From Amycolatopsis sp. NBC_01480 (lineage in GTDB: Bacteria; Actinomycetota; Actinomycetes; Mycobacteriales; Pseudonocardiaceae), in assembly GCF_036227205.1 (NCBI RefSeq), contig NZ_CP109442.1, positions 3,720,001 to 3,784,000 on the forward strand: a DNA stretch of 64,000 nucleotides, given 5' to 3'. A model generated the notes under the pieces. The model saw nothing but the letters and a program-made list of their open reading frames with translations, was not told the origin of the DNA and did not search any database. Every line of letters starts with the position of its first letter. The first letter of the stretch is position 1. A program made the translations under genes and the position numbers. Below are positions 1-8,218 of this stretch, piece after piece.

Positions 1-1286
1 GGGATCTGCGCGCCCGCCTCGTCGAACAGCGCGAGCATGGTGCTGGGGACGCCGATCAGGTCGGCCGGGGTCAGGCCGAGGATGCGGCCGGCCGCCGGGT
101 TGGCCGACTCGAGCCGCCCGGTCGGGCCCATCACCATCACGCCTTCGTCGAGCGCGCCGACGACCGTGCGGTAGCGCTGCTCCGCACGGCGGCGGGCCGT
201 CTCGTCGGCGCAGACGAGAACGTAGCCGTCATACATCTCAGCTGCGGAAACGCGGACCGAGAGGGCCGTGCCGGTCCGGTTCCGGTGCGCCTGCTCGACC
301 ACGCCGCCCGCGCGCAGCACGGCCTCGGGGTCGAGTTCGGCGCCGACCAGCTCAGCCGCGGGCCGCCCGACGGCCTCGGTCGCGGACCAGCCGTACACGG
401 CCGCGGCGGCCGGGTTCCAGCTGGTCACGATGCCCGCGCCGGTGGTGGCGATGATGGCGTCGCTGACGTGCGTCACCAGCGCGGCCTGCGTGCGCAGCGC
501 GTCGGCCACGGCCCGGCGGCCGGTCACGTCGCGGATCACGACCTGGAACGACGGCGTGTTCTCACCGCTGGTCCGCACGGTGATCGTTTCCACGGCGAGC
601 TTGCTGCCGTCGACGCGCTTGAGCACGGCCTCGACCGTCCCGGTCCCGGCGCCCGGCTCGGTGAGCGCTCGCACGCCGCCGGCCAGCCGCTCGGCCGAGC
701 CGTCGGTGAGGAAGTCGGTGAACGGGCGGCCGACGACCTCCGCCGCCGAACCGGCGCCGAGCAGGTCGAGCGCCGCGCGGTTCACGTAGCTGACGAAGCC
801 GCCCTCGTGCACGCAGATCGCGTCCGGGCTCAGCTCCACCAGCACGCGGTAGCGGTCGGCCAGCTCAGCCAGCTCCGACTTGCCCGGCTGCTCGTCCGGC
901 ACCGCGTACACGACGCCCAGCAGTCCGGTGGTGCGGGAGCGCTCGCCGACCGTGCGTGCCCGCAGCCGGATCCGGCGCGGCTGCCCGGTCGCGGTCTCCA
1001 GCGATTGCTCCAGCTCGAAGTCCCGGGCGGGGAGCACGGCGCGCAGGTTCGCGGTGAGCGGGCGGAGCAGGGCGAGCAGCTGTTCGCACAGGTCTTCCCC
1101 GGGGGCGCCGGGCAGGCCGAGCACGGCGTCGAGGCCGGGCAGCCAGGTGAGGGTGGTGTCGGTGGCGTCGAAGGAGAAGATCACGCCGGTGCCGCCTTCC
1201 GGGGCCAGACCGGCCAGCCGCGCACGCAACGCCGTCGCCGCGGCGTCACCCGCCGGTTCGCCCGCGGTGGCGGCGTCGGCCTCCAT
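1..1286 (-). CDS. Multi-PAS-domain sensor protein (C-terminus cut by window edge)
   Basis: This is an open minus-strand frame of about 428 codons with no stop before base 1, so the output domain lies outside the window. The ATG at 1286 follows a G-rich ribosome-binding stretch. Read in frame, it shows serial PAS domains: a divergent N-terminal module, then units beginning near YRVLVELSPDAICVHEGGF, near VTHVSDAIIATTGAGIVTSW, and a third near YRTVVGALDEGVMVMGPTG. Each has the typical PAS features (N-P/R-A-A, G-x-x, then a PAC-like end such as RDVTGRRAVADAL). No membrane segment is seen, so it is probably a cytoplasmic sensor. A histidine kinase, GGDEF/EAL or PP2C output is likely for the family but cannot be seen. 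The PAS assignment is firm; the ligand is unknown. Confidence 0.85.
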   Translation of the reverse strand, partial: MEADAATAGEPAGDAAATALRARLAGLAPEGGTGVIFSFDATDTTLTWLPGLDAVLGLPGAPGEDLCEQLLALLRPLTANLRAVLPARDFELEQSLETATGQPRRIRLRARTVGERSRTTGLLGVVYAVPDEQPGKSELAELADRYRVLVELSPDAICVHEGGFVSYVNRAALDLLGAGSAAEVVGRPFTDFLTDGSAERLAGGVRALTEPGAGTGTVEAVLKRVDGSKLAVETITVRTSGENTPSFQVVIRDVTGRRAVADALRTQAALVTHVSDAIIATTGAGIVTSWNPAAAAVYGWSATEAVGRPAAELVGAELDPEAVLRAGGVVEQAHRNRTGTALSVRVSAAEMYDGYVLVCADETARRRAEQRYRTVVGALDEGVMVMGPTGRLESANPAAGRILGLTPADLIGVPSTMLALFDEAGAQI

Positions 1287-1406
1287 GATGCGTCCCGGTC
1301 CCCCCGTATCGGCGTATGGCCCGTCGATTACACCACCCGGGGATCTCGCTGTATACGCACAGATACGAGCGGACTTTCCATGGTCAGCCGCACTGGTGAA
1401 CTGACC

Positions 1407-2159
1407 TCAGGTTTCGGCGCCGGCCCCGACCAGCTCGGGCCGGACGAGCGGCGGTTCGACGGGCGGGGCGGGCGGCTGGGCCCGGCGCAACCGGGCACCC
1501 CAGAAGAAGAGGCCGAACTGGGCCGCGCACAGGTGGCCGAGCACCGTCACGATCGACTCCAGGCTGCTCGGGTCGTCGGTGACGTAGATGAGCGCGATGA
1601 ACAGCTCCAGCGCCGCCACCGCCGCGAGCCGCAGCCGGCCGCGCAGCTGGAAGACGAGCGCGCCCGCGGTGGTGAAGAAGCCGTAGCTGACGCCGATGTC
1701 GAGCCAGCGGCCCGCGGACGTCGGCAGCACCCCGTTGCTGATCAGGGCCATCACCGGCAGCTCGGTGGCGAGCGTGGCCAGCACGTGGCCGCTGAAGAAC
1801 ACCAGCGCGGTCCGGCCCGCGCCGAAGCGGCGTTCGAGCGGGGCGACGAGGACGGCGAAGATGGCGGCGTAGGTGAGCCAACCGCCGTCGGCCAGCCACA
1901 ACGCGCTGGTCAGCAGCGAGGTCAGCGGACGGCGCCACAGGTTGTGCGCGTCGGTGCTGGAGAGCAGCAGGAGCTTGTTCGTCAGCGTCGCGCTGGCGAA
2001 GCGCAGCAGCAGCGTGGTGCCGAGCAGGACCACCAGGTAGCCGAACGTGAACGGGGTCCGGCGCGGAGTGGGCACCCACTGGAACCAGAACGACCAGCGC
2101 GATCGCAGGGGAACCGGCTGGGGGGCGCGCAGCAGCATGGTTCCAGGCTGGCTGGTCAT
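1407..2159 (-). CDS. Rhomboid-like polytopic membrane protein
   Basis: The product is 250 aa with about six hydrophobic segments. It starts at an ATG giving MTSQPGTMLLRAPQPVP; longer in-frame readings extend into unrelated sequence. The topology and spacing resemble actinobacterial rhomboid-like proteins: a first helix near residues 40-58, an RRPLTSLLTSALW segment, GRTALVFFSGHVLATLATE, then GVSYGFFTTAG at the usual position of the GxSG serine motif, and a late GHLCAAQFGLFFWG helix with the expected histidine. The serine motif is degenerate (GVSYG), so proteolytic activity is uncertain. It lies divergently from the gene at 2307 across about 147 bp of promoter sequence. It may be a non-catalytic rhomboid relative. 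Confidence 0.7.
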   Translation of the reverse strand: MTSQPGTMLLRAPQPVPLRSRWSFWFQWVPTPRRTPFTFGYLVVLLGTTLLLRFASATLTNKLLLLSSTDAHNLWRRPLTSLLTSALWLADGGWLTYAAIFAVLVAPLERRFGAGRTALVFFSGHVLATLATELPVMALISNGVLPTSAGRWLDIGVSYGFFTTAGALVFQLRGRLRLAAVAALELFIALIYVTDDPSSLESIVTVLGHLCAAQFGLFFWGARLRRAQPPAPPVEPPLVRPELVGAGAET

Positions 2160-2306
2160 GCTGGGATTTTTACTAAGGGCAGCTGTGAAAGCGCTGTGAC
2201 TCTCACCCGCTAGGGTGACATACACAGTGTAGGAATTTCTGTCAGTCTTCACCCGTTCGGTGGCCTTCTGCGGTAAGAATGGCTCACTCTGGTGAAAGGT
2301 CCGCTG

Positions 2307-2858
2307 GTGAACGAAGAGGTTTCGGTCGCCGATCTGCTGGTGCGCGAGGGCTGGGGCGAGCGCGTCCCACCGCCGTCGAGGTCGCGCTGGCGCATGGTCG
2401 CCGTGATGCTCGCCGTCGTGGTCGGCTGTGGTGCCGCGGCGGTCCTCGTCGGCTTCGGGACCACGGCGAACGACACGGCCTCGCACGTCACCGAGATGAA
2501 GGTGATCGAGATGCCGGACCGCACCGGGGGTGCGGGAGGCGTCAGCGAGACCAACCCGCCCACCGTCGGCGGCACCAGCGGCGGCGAGGGACAGCAGTCG
2601 TCCTCGACCGGGGAGACCGGTGACCGGCCTCGCTCGTCGGACGTCACCTCGGTCCTGGACCCGCTGAACCCGCGCGGCGGCTCGCCGCACGACTCGCCGT
2701 CGCCGCACGACTCCGCCCCGCCGCAGCACAGCGACTCCTCGACGCCGACCGGCGATCCGTCCTCCCCGGACCCGTCCACCTCCGCGCAGCCGCCGACGCA
2801 CTCGTCGACCCCGAAGCCGCCGCCTCCGCCGTGCCTGCTGGGCATCCTGTTCTGCTGA
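2307..2858 (+). CDS. Single-pass membrane protein with Pro/Ser/Thr-rich exterior
   Basis: I do not recognise a family. The product is 183 aa from GTG 2307, which has GAAAGG just upstream; an in-frame GTG at 2292 is the alternative. A cytosolic head of about 28 residues (VNEEVSVADLLVREGWGERV) is followed by basic residues and one transmembrane helix (about residues 30-48, VAVMLAVVVGCGAAAVLVGF). The remainder is low-complexity and rich in Pro, Ser, Thr, Asp and Gly, ending in PPPPCLLGILFC with two cysteines. The tail looks like an extracellular spacer. It ends 6 bp from the convergent permease gene. Function unknown. Confidence 0.65.
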   Translation: MNEEVSVADLLVREGWGERVPPPSRSRWRMVAVMLAVVVGCGAAAVLVGFGTTANDTASHVTEMKVIEMPDRTGGAGGVSETNPPTVGGTSGGEGQQSSSTGETGDRPRSSDVTSVLDPLNPRGGSPHDSPSPHDSAPPQHSDSSTPTGDPSSPDPSTSAQPPTHSSTPKPPPPPCLLGILFC

Positions 2859-2864
2859 GCCGCT

Positions 2865-4214
2865 TCACGGCGCCGACAGCAGGTCCGGTTCCGCGCGCCG
2901 GCCGAGGTGGTTGAACAGCAGGTTCAGCACGAAGGCCAGCAACGCGGCGACCGTGATCGGGCTGCCGCAGATCGTCTGCAGCCACGCCGGGAAGTGCTGG
3001 AAGAACACCGAGTTGCCGAAGCGGTCGAGCCCGAACGCCGGCAACAGCCCGACGCCCAGCGCCACGGCGACGACAAAAGTGTTGTGGTTGCCGGAAAACT
3101 CGACCTTCTTCAGGTTCTGCACACCGACCGCGGCGACCATCGCGAACATCACCACCGCCACGCCGCCGACCACCGGCTCCGGGATCGCCGCGATGAACGC
3201 GCCGACCTTCGGCACCAGCCCCATCACCACGAGCAGGCCGCCGGTCACCGCGACCACCCAGCGGCTGCGCACGCCGGTCATCTGCACCAGGCCGACGTTC
3301 TGCGCGAAAGCCGTGTCGGGGAACGAGTTCATGAAGCCGCCGAGGATTGCGGACAGGCCGTCGGTGGCCAGTCCGCGCGCCAGGTCGGAGTCGGTCGCCG
3401 GCCGCCCGGTGATCTCGCCGACGGCGATCAGGTCCGCGGTGGACTCGGTGAACGTCACCAGCATCACCACGCACATCGACAGCACCGCGGCGATCGGGAA
3501 GGTCGGCGCGCCGAAGTGGAACGGCGACCCGAGCCCGAACCAGCTCGCCTGCGCGACCCCGCCGAAATGGGTCAGCCCCAACGGAATCGCGGCCAGCAGC
3601 CCGATCACGAGCGCGATCAGCGGGCCGAGCTGGTTGGCGAACCCGCGCAGCACGCGCGTGCACAGCACCACCAGCGCCACCACACCGAACGCCAGCCCGA
3701 TGTGCGACGGCGAGCCGTAGTCCGGCGCCTCGGTGTCGTGCCCCGCGATCATCGCCGCGCCCGGGCCGAGTAGCGAGATGCCGATGACCAGCAGCAGCGT
3801 GCCGGACACCAGCGGCGGGAAGAACCGGATCATCTTCGCGAACGGCTTCGCGATCACCAGCCCGAACACCCCGGAGACGAGCATGGCGCCGTAGACCGCG
3901 GTCAGCCCGTACTGCGAGGCGATCAGGATCATCGGGTTCACCACGGTGAAGGTCGCGCCCGCCACCACCGGCAGCCGGATGCCGAGCAGCCGGCCGATCC
4001 CGATGGCCTGGACCAGCGTGGCGAGACCGGCTACGAACAGGTCGGCGTTCACCAGCAGGGCGACGGTCGCGCCGTCGAGCTTCAGCGCGCTGCCGACGAT
4101 CAACGGCACGGCGACGGAGCCCGCGTACATGATCGCCATGTGCTGCAGGCCGAGCAGGAGCAGCCGGCCGGCGGGCAGCCGCTGGTCCACCGGGTGCGGG
4201 ACGGGTTCGGTCAT
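2865..4214 (-). CDS. NCS2-family xanthine/uric acid permease
   Basis: This 449-aa polytopic protein belongs to the nucleobase:cation symporter-2 family, which imports purines (xanthine or urate) by proton symport. The ATG at 4214 is chosen because GAAAGG lies about 8 nt upstream and the protein then opens with the usual N-terminus (RLLLLGLQHMAIMYAGSVAVPL). About 12-14 hydrophobic segments are visible. The diagnostic motif NSFPDTAFAQNVGLVQMTGV (about residues 290-310) matches the urate/xanthine branch rather than the uracil branch. It is divergent from the MetE-like gene at 4360. No purine catabolic genes lie next to it, so the exact substrate is inferred only from the family motif. Confidence 0.9.
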   Translation of the reverse strand: MTEPVPHPVDQRLPAGRLLLLGLQHMAIMYAGSVAVPLIVGSALKLDGATVALLVNADLFVAGLATLVQAIGIGRLLGIRLPVVAGATFTVVNPMILIASQYGLTAVYGAMLVSGVFGLVIAKPFAKMIRFFPPLVSGTLLLVIGISLLGPGAAMIAGHDTEAPDYGSPSHIGLAFGVVALVVLCTRVLRGFANQLGPLIALVIGLLAAIPLGLTHFGGVAQASWFGLGSPFHFGAPTFPIAAVLSMCVVMLVTFTESTADLIAVGEITGRPATDSDLARGLATDGLSAILGGFMNSFPDTAFAQNVGLVQMTGVRSRWVVAVTGGLLVVMGLVPKVGAFIAAIPEPVVGGVAVVMFAMVAAVGVQNLKKVEFSGNHNTFVVAVALGVGLLPAFGLDRFGNSVFFQHFPAWLQTICGSPITVAALLAFVLNLLFNHLGRRAEPDLLSAP

Positions 4215-4359
4215 GTGGGGCCCTTTCACGCGATTTCCGGGCAACAGCCAACGCGTCGCGGATGACAGTGGCAAGTCCCCGGCATGATCTTCGTGTTTCC
4301 CGGCGGCCGGGCCGGATCGGCGGTCGGCACGGGGCACCAGGCTGTGTGACGATGCCGGT

Positions 4360-5481
4360 ATGACCCCACGTCCCCCGTTCCGCGCCGACCATGTCGGGAG
4401 CCTGCTGCGACCAGCCGTCCTGCGCGAGGCGCGGCGACGGCACGCCGAGGGTGAGATCACCGCCGAACAGCTCGGCGCCGTCGAGGACGACACGATCCGC
4501 GACGTGGTGAAGATGCAGCGGGCCGCGGGCCTGGCCTCGGCCACGGACGGGGAGTTCCGCCGGTCCTCGTGGCACATGGACTTCATCTACGCGCTCGGCG
4601 GCGTCTCGCGCAGTGACGAGCGGCTGCACGTGAAGTTCCACAACCTCGCCGGGGACCTCGAGTTCAGCCCGCCGGGACTCCAGGTGGACGGGAAGGTCCG
4701 GCTCGAGGAGCCGATTTTCGCGCGGCACTTCGAGTTCCTGAAGGCGCACGTCGACGCGGGCGTGACACCGAAGCTCACCATCCCGTCGCCCAGCATGGTT
4801 TATTACCGCGGCGGGCGGGCGGCGGTGAGCGAGACCGTCTACCCGGACCTGGACGAGTTCTTCACCGACCTCAGCGCGGCGTACGCGGCGCAGCTGGCGG
4901 CGATGGGCGAGCTGGGCTGCACCTACCTGCAACTCGACGACACCAGCCTGGCGTACCTGAACGACCCGGCCCAGCGCGAGCTCGTCGCCCGCATGGGCGG
5001 CGACCCGGACACCCAGCACCTGCGCAACATCAAGCAGATCAACGCCGCGCTCGCCGGGAAGCCCGAAGGCATGACCGTCACGACCCACCTGTGCCGCGGC
5101 AACTTCCGCTCCTCGTGGGCGGCCGAGGGCAGTTACGAGTTCGTCGCCGAGGCGTTGTTCGGCGAGCTGGGCGTGGACGGCTTCTTCCTGGAGTTCGACG
5201 ACGAGCGCTCCGGCGGCTTCGAGCCGTTGCGCTTCGTGCCGCGGGACAAGCGCGTGGTGCTCGGCCTGGTCACCACGAAACGGCCCGAGCTGGAGGACCC
5301 GGACGCGCTGGTGCGGCGGATCGAGGAGGCCTCGCGGTTCGTCGACGTCGACCAGCTCTGCCTTTCCCCGCAGTGCGGTTTCTCCTCGACCGAGGAGGGC
5401 AACGAGCTGACTGTGGACGACCAGGTGCGGAAGCTGGAGCTGATCGTCTCGACCGCCGAGCGGGTGTGGGGCCGCGAATGA
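4360..5481 (+). CDS. MetE C-terminal-like (YxjG-type) methyltransferase family protein
   Basis: The 373-aa protein resembles the catalytic half of cobalamin-independent methionine synthase, as in the short YxjG/YxjH group. Visible landmarks are PFRADHVGSLLRP at the N-terminus, ATDGEFRRSSWH, THLCRGNFRS (metal-ligand His and Cys) and DQLCLSPQCGFSSTEEGN with the second Cys ligand region. It lacks the N-terminal half of full MetE, so methyl transfer from methyltetrahydrofolate to homocysteine cannot be assumed. Members of this group probably use other methyl donors or thiols. Its stop overlaps the start of the NIPSNAP gene (ATGA), so the two are translationally coupled. No SAM or B12 riboswitch is recognisable upstream. 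Confidence 0.85.
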   Translation: MTPRPPFRADHVGSLLRPAVLREARRRHAEGEITAEQLGAVEDDTIRDVVKMQRAAGLASATDGEFRRSSWHMDFIYALGGVSRSDERLHVKFHNLAGDLEFSPPGLQVDGKVRLEEPIFARHFEFLKAHVDAGVTPKLTIPSPSMVYYRGGRAAVSETVYPDLDEFFTDLSAAYAAQLAAMGELGCTYLQLDDTSLAYLNDPAQRELVARMGGDPDTQHLRNIKQINAALAGKPEGMTVTTHLCRGNFRSSWAAEGSYEFVAEALFGELGVDGFFLEFDDERSGGFEPLRFVPRDKRVVLGLVTTKRPELEDPDALVRRIEEASRFVDVDQLCLSPQCGFSSTEEGNELTVDDQVRKLELIVSTAERVWGRE

Positions 5482-5831
5482 TCACCTGCGTCGTCGACTA
5501 CGTGATCGACCCGGCGAAGATCGCCGACTTCGAACGCTTCGCCGCCGAGTGGATGCGGCTGGTGGACCGCGAGGGCGGCGTTCACCACGGCTACTTCCTG
5601 CCCGCTGAGGGCGCCAGCGACGAGGCCCGCGCCCTGTTCAGCTTCGAGAGCCTCGCGGCCTACGAGCGCTACCGCACGCTGTTCGGCGTCGACCCGGAGT
5701 TCGTTGCGGCGGACCGGATCCGCGAGGAGTCCGGCTGTGTGCTGCGGTACCGGCGGACGTTCATGCGGCCGTTCCTGCCGGACTGGCCCGAGGCCGAGGC
5801 CGAGACCGAGACCGAGACCGAAACCGGCTGA
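5478..5831 (+). CDS. NIPSNAP-family small protein
   Basis: The 117-aa product starts at the ATG overlapping the stop of the MetE-like gene. It has the ferredoxin-like alpha/beta-barrel pattern of NIPSNAP proteins: MITCVVDYVIDPAKIADFERFAAEWM, GGVHHGYFLP, ALFSFESLAAYERYR and the C-terminal CVLRYRRTFMRPFLP. The last dozen residues are an acidic EAEAETETETETG tail encoded by a short tandem GAGACC repeat, probably produced by slippage. Proteins of this family often accompany enzymes as small accessory subunits, but the biochemical role here is unknown. Confidence 0.8.
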   Translation: MITCVVDYVIDPAKIADFERFAAEWMRLVDREGGVHHGYFLPAEGASDEARALFSFESLAAYERYRTLFGVDPEFVAADRIREESGCVLRYRRTFMRPFLPDWPEAEAETETETETG

Positions 5832-5879
5832 CGGCCGCGCGTCGAGCCGGATCCGGCGCGATGCGCTTGACTGGCCCCC

Positions 5880-6677
5880 ATGCGGCACAACGCGCGGCGG
5901 CCGCCGTCGGTGGCAGGGCGGGTGCTGGACGTGCTGGGCGCGTTCACCTCCGACCGGCCTGTGCTCACGCTGTCCGAGCTGAGCCGGCGCGCCGGGCTGC
6001 CGCTGTCGACCACGCACCGGCTCGCGGCGGAGCTGGTGAGCCGCGGGGCACTGCAGCGGGACGGCGACGGGAAGTTCCGCGTCGGGCTCTGGCTGTGGGA
6101 AGTGGCCTCGCTCGCGCCGCACGGGGCGCAGCTGCGGGAGAGCGCGATGCCGTTCCTGGAAGACCTCTACGAGGCCACGCACCAGAACGTGCAGCTGGCC
6201 GTGCTCGACGGCGCCGAGGTCGTGTACATCGAACGCCTCTCCGGCCGGGACGCGGTGAACGTGATCTCCCGCGTCGGCGGCCGGCTGCCGGTCCACGCGA
6301 CGGCGGTGGGGCTGGTGCTGCTGGCCCACGCGCCCGCCGACGTCCAGGAGCAGATCCTCGCGCGCCCGCTCAAGCGGTACACGGACCGGACCATCGCGTC
6401 GCCCGAGCAGCTGCGGCGCGTGCTGGCCGACGTGCGGCATCAGGGTTACGCGGTCAGTGACGGCCAGATCGAGCTGGTCGCGTTGTCCGTCGGCGCGGCC
6501 GTGCACGGACCGGATGACACCGTCGTCGCGGCAATTTCCGTGGTCGTGCCCGCGCAGGGAACGGATCCGCTCACGCTGGTGCCCGCCGTACGGGCCTCGG
6601 CGCGTGGGATCTCGCGTGCGCTGGGTGCCCCTCGCGCGCTGCGGCTCCCCGAAGACGTCCGCCGCGAGACGCGGTAA
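5880..6677 (+). CDS. IclR-family transcriptional regulator
   Basis: The 265-aa protein has an N-terminal winged helix-turn-helix (residues about 12-70, with LSELSRRAGLPLSTTHRLAAEL) and an IclR effector-binding domain (about 85-250, with QLAVLDGAEVVYIERLSG and GRLPVHATAVGLVLLAH). IclR proteins commonly control aromatic catabolism; the nearby ferredoxin reductase and pobA make 4-hydroxybenzoate or another aromatic acid a plausible effector. That link is inferred from position only. The gene reads toward them, separated by a decayed ferredoxin. Confidence 0.9.
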   Translation: MRHNARRPPSVAGRVLDVLGAFTSDRPVLTLSELSRRAGLPLSTTHRLAAELVSRGALQRDGDGKFRVGLWLWEVASLAPHGAQLRESAMPFLEDLYEATHQNVQLAVLDGAEVVYIERLSGRDAVNVISRVGGRLPVHATAVGLVLLAHAPADVQEQILARPLKRYTDRTIASPEQLRRVLADVRHQGYAVSDGQIELVALSVGAAVHGPDDTVVAAISVVVPAQGTDPLTLVPAVRASARGISRALGAPRALRLPEDVRRETR

Positions 6678-6767
6678 AGCTTCCACTGAGTGGAAGTCGG
6701 CACGCGCCGGGCCGCCCGGATCCGCAGGCTGACGGACGTCCGGAAGCGCGGCCGCCGTGACCGTTTG

Positions 6768-6957
6768 TGTGCGGCCCGTCACGTCCGCGTCGATCCCGCG
6801 CGCCTCGACGATCACCGGGTGTTGTGCTCAGATGAAGGGGAGAAATTTGGACTGCATGGCCAGCCCGCGGGAGGCCACCAGCAGGCTGTCGTGTCAGCTA
6901 CCGGTGACCGAGGTGAACGACGGTCTGGTCCTGCGCTGGCCGGAGGAGCAGGAATGA
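6768..6957 (+). pseudogene. Remnant of an adrenodoxin/putidaredoxin-type [2Fe-2S] ferredoxin
   Basis: Two frames together recover the C-terminal half of a [2Fe-2S] ferredoxin. One frame (from 6768) reads CAARHVRVDPARLDDH, matching the family's CATCHVYVDPxxLD but with the third cluster cysteine changed to Arg. After about base 6840 homology continues in another frame with NLDCMASPREATSRLSCQ, including the fourth ligand Cys, then VTEVNDGLVLRWPEEQE. The beta-grasp N-terminus and the first cluster cysteine are not recognisable in any frame before 6768. The remnant stop overlaps the reductase ATG, so the original ferredoxin-reductase coupling is still visible. Either a true pseudogene or, for the frameshift alone, a sequencing error; the lost N-terminus and Cys-to-Arg change favour decay. 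Confidence 0.75.
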
Positions 6958-8195
6958 GCAGTGCCGTGGAGTCCTCGTCGGAAACCGTGCTGGTGGTCGG
7001 AGGCGGGCAGAGCGGCTTCCAGGCCGTGGCGTCGTTGCGGGACAAGGGATTCCCCGGCCGCGTGGTCCTGGTCGGCGATGAGCCGGGGGTGCCGTACCAG
7101 CGACCGCCGCTGTCGAAGGCGTACCTGAAGGGCACGGCGGGCGACGAGGCGCTGCGGCTGCGGCCGGAGGACTTCTTCGCCGAGAAGGACATCCAGCTCG
7201 TGGCCGGACGGGTGCGCTCGCTCGACCGCGCCGAGGGCCAGGCCGTGCTGGAGGACGGTTCGAAGCTCGGTTACGACCACCTGGTGCTGGCCACCGGCGC
7301 GCGCAACCGGACGCTGCCCGTGCCCGGCGCGGACCTCGAGGGCGTGCTCATGCTCCGCACCCGGGACGACGCCGACCGGCTGCGCGCCGAGCTGGAGGCC
7401 GCCCGCGACGTCGTGGTCATCGGGGGCGGGTTCATCGGGCTGGAGTTCGCGTCGCACGCCGGGCGGCCGGTGACGGTCGTCGAGGCGCAGGACCGGCTGC
7501 TGGCCCGCGTCGCCTCGCCCGAGGTGTCGGAGTTCTTCGCCCGGCTGCACCGCGACGCCGGGCACACCGTGCTGCTCGGCACCGGCGTCACCGCGCTGCA
7601 CGGCGAGGGCCGGGTCGAGTCGGTGGAGCTGTCCGACGGCCGCCGGCTGCCCGCCGACCTGGTCGTGGTCGCCGTGGGCGTGGTGCCGGAGACCGGGCTG
7701 GCCGAGGCGGCCGGGCTGCCGGTGACCAACGGCGTGGTGGTCGACGAGCACCTGCGCACCGAGGACCCGAAGATCTTCGCGATCGGCGACTGCGCCAACT
7801 TCCCGTGTGTGCAGGCCGGCGCCCCGACCCGGCTGGAGTCCGTGCAGAACGCCGTGGACCAGGCCCGTTCCGTCGCCGCCTCGATCACCGGCGGCTCCGC
7901 GCCGTACGACAGCCTGCCGTGGTTCTGGACCGACCAGACCGCCGCGAAGCTGCAGATTGTCGGCATCCTCGCGAACGCCGACCAGACCGTGGTCACCGGC
8001 GACCTCGCCGAGGGCAAGTTCTCCGTGCTGTCGTTCCGCGACGGCGTGCTCATCGCAGTCGAGTCGGTGAACCGGCCGGCCGACCACATCGCCGCCCGGC
8101 GCCTGTTCACCGCCGAGCAGCGTCCGTCCTATGCGGACCTCAAGGCCAGCGCGTTCGACCTGAAAGCCCATGTGAAGTCGCGTTCCGCGGCTTAG
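6954..8195 (+). CDS. FAD-dependent ferredoxin reductase (rhodocoxin/putidaredoxin reductase type)
   Basis: The 413-aa flavoprotein transfers electrons from NAD(P)H to a [2Fe-2S] ferredoxin, usually for a P450 or ring oxygenase. An FAD-binding GGGQSGFQA lies at residues about 16-24; PYQRPPLSKAYL, LATGARNR, a second Rossmann motif GGGFIGLEFA (about 157), the FAIGDCANFP motif (about 280) and the C-terminal reductase domain all fit. The helix after GGGFIGLE is a few residues shorter than usual (FASHAGRPVTVVE), which could weaken NADH binding. It overlaps the decayed ferredoxin upstream, so its native partner appears lost and it may use a ferredoxin encoded elsewhere, or be decaying itself. Confidence 0.9.
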   Translation: MSSAVESSSETVLVVGGGQSGFQAVASLRDKGFPGRVVLVGDEPGVPYQRPPLSKAYLKGTAGDEALRLRPEDFFAEKDIQLVAGRVRSLDRAEGQAVLEDGSKLGYDHLVLATGARNRTLPVPGADLEGVLMLRTRDDADRLRAELEAARDVVVIGGGFIGLEFASHAGRPVTVVEAQDRLLARVASPEVSEFFARLHRDAGHTVLLGTGVTALHGEGRVESVELSDGRRLPADLVVVAVGVVPETGLAEAAGLPVTNGVVVDEHLRTEDPKIFAIGDCANFPCVQAGAPTRLESVQNAVDQARSVAASITGGSAPYDSLPWFWTDQTAAKLQIVGILANADQTVVTGDLAEGKFSVLSFRDGVLIAVESVNRPADHIAARRLFTAEQRPSYADLKASAFDLKAHVKSRSAA

Positions 8196-8218
8196 ACCCG
8201 ACCTCGGAGGTACCCCCG

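Noticed and set aside
285..2213. A 642-codon plus-strand frame
   Set aside because: It runs antisense to the PAS and rhomboid-like genes and has shadow composition with no recognisable motif.
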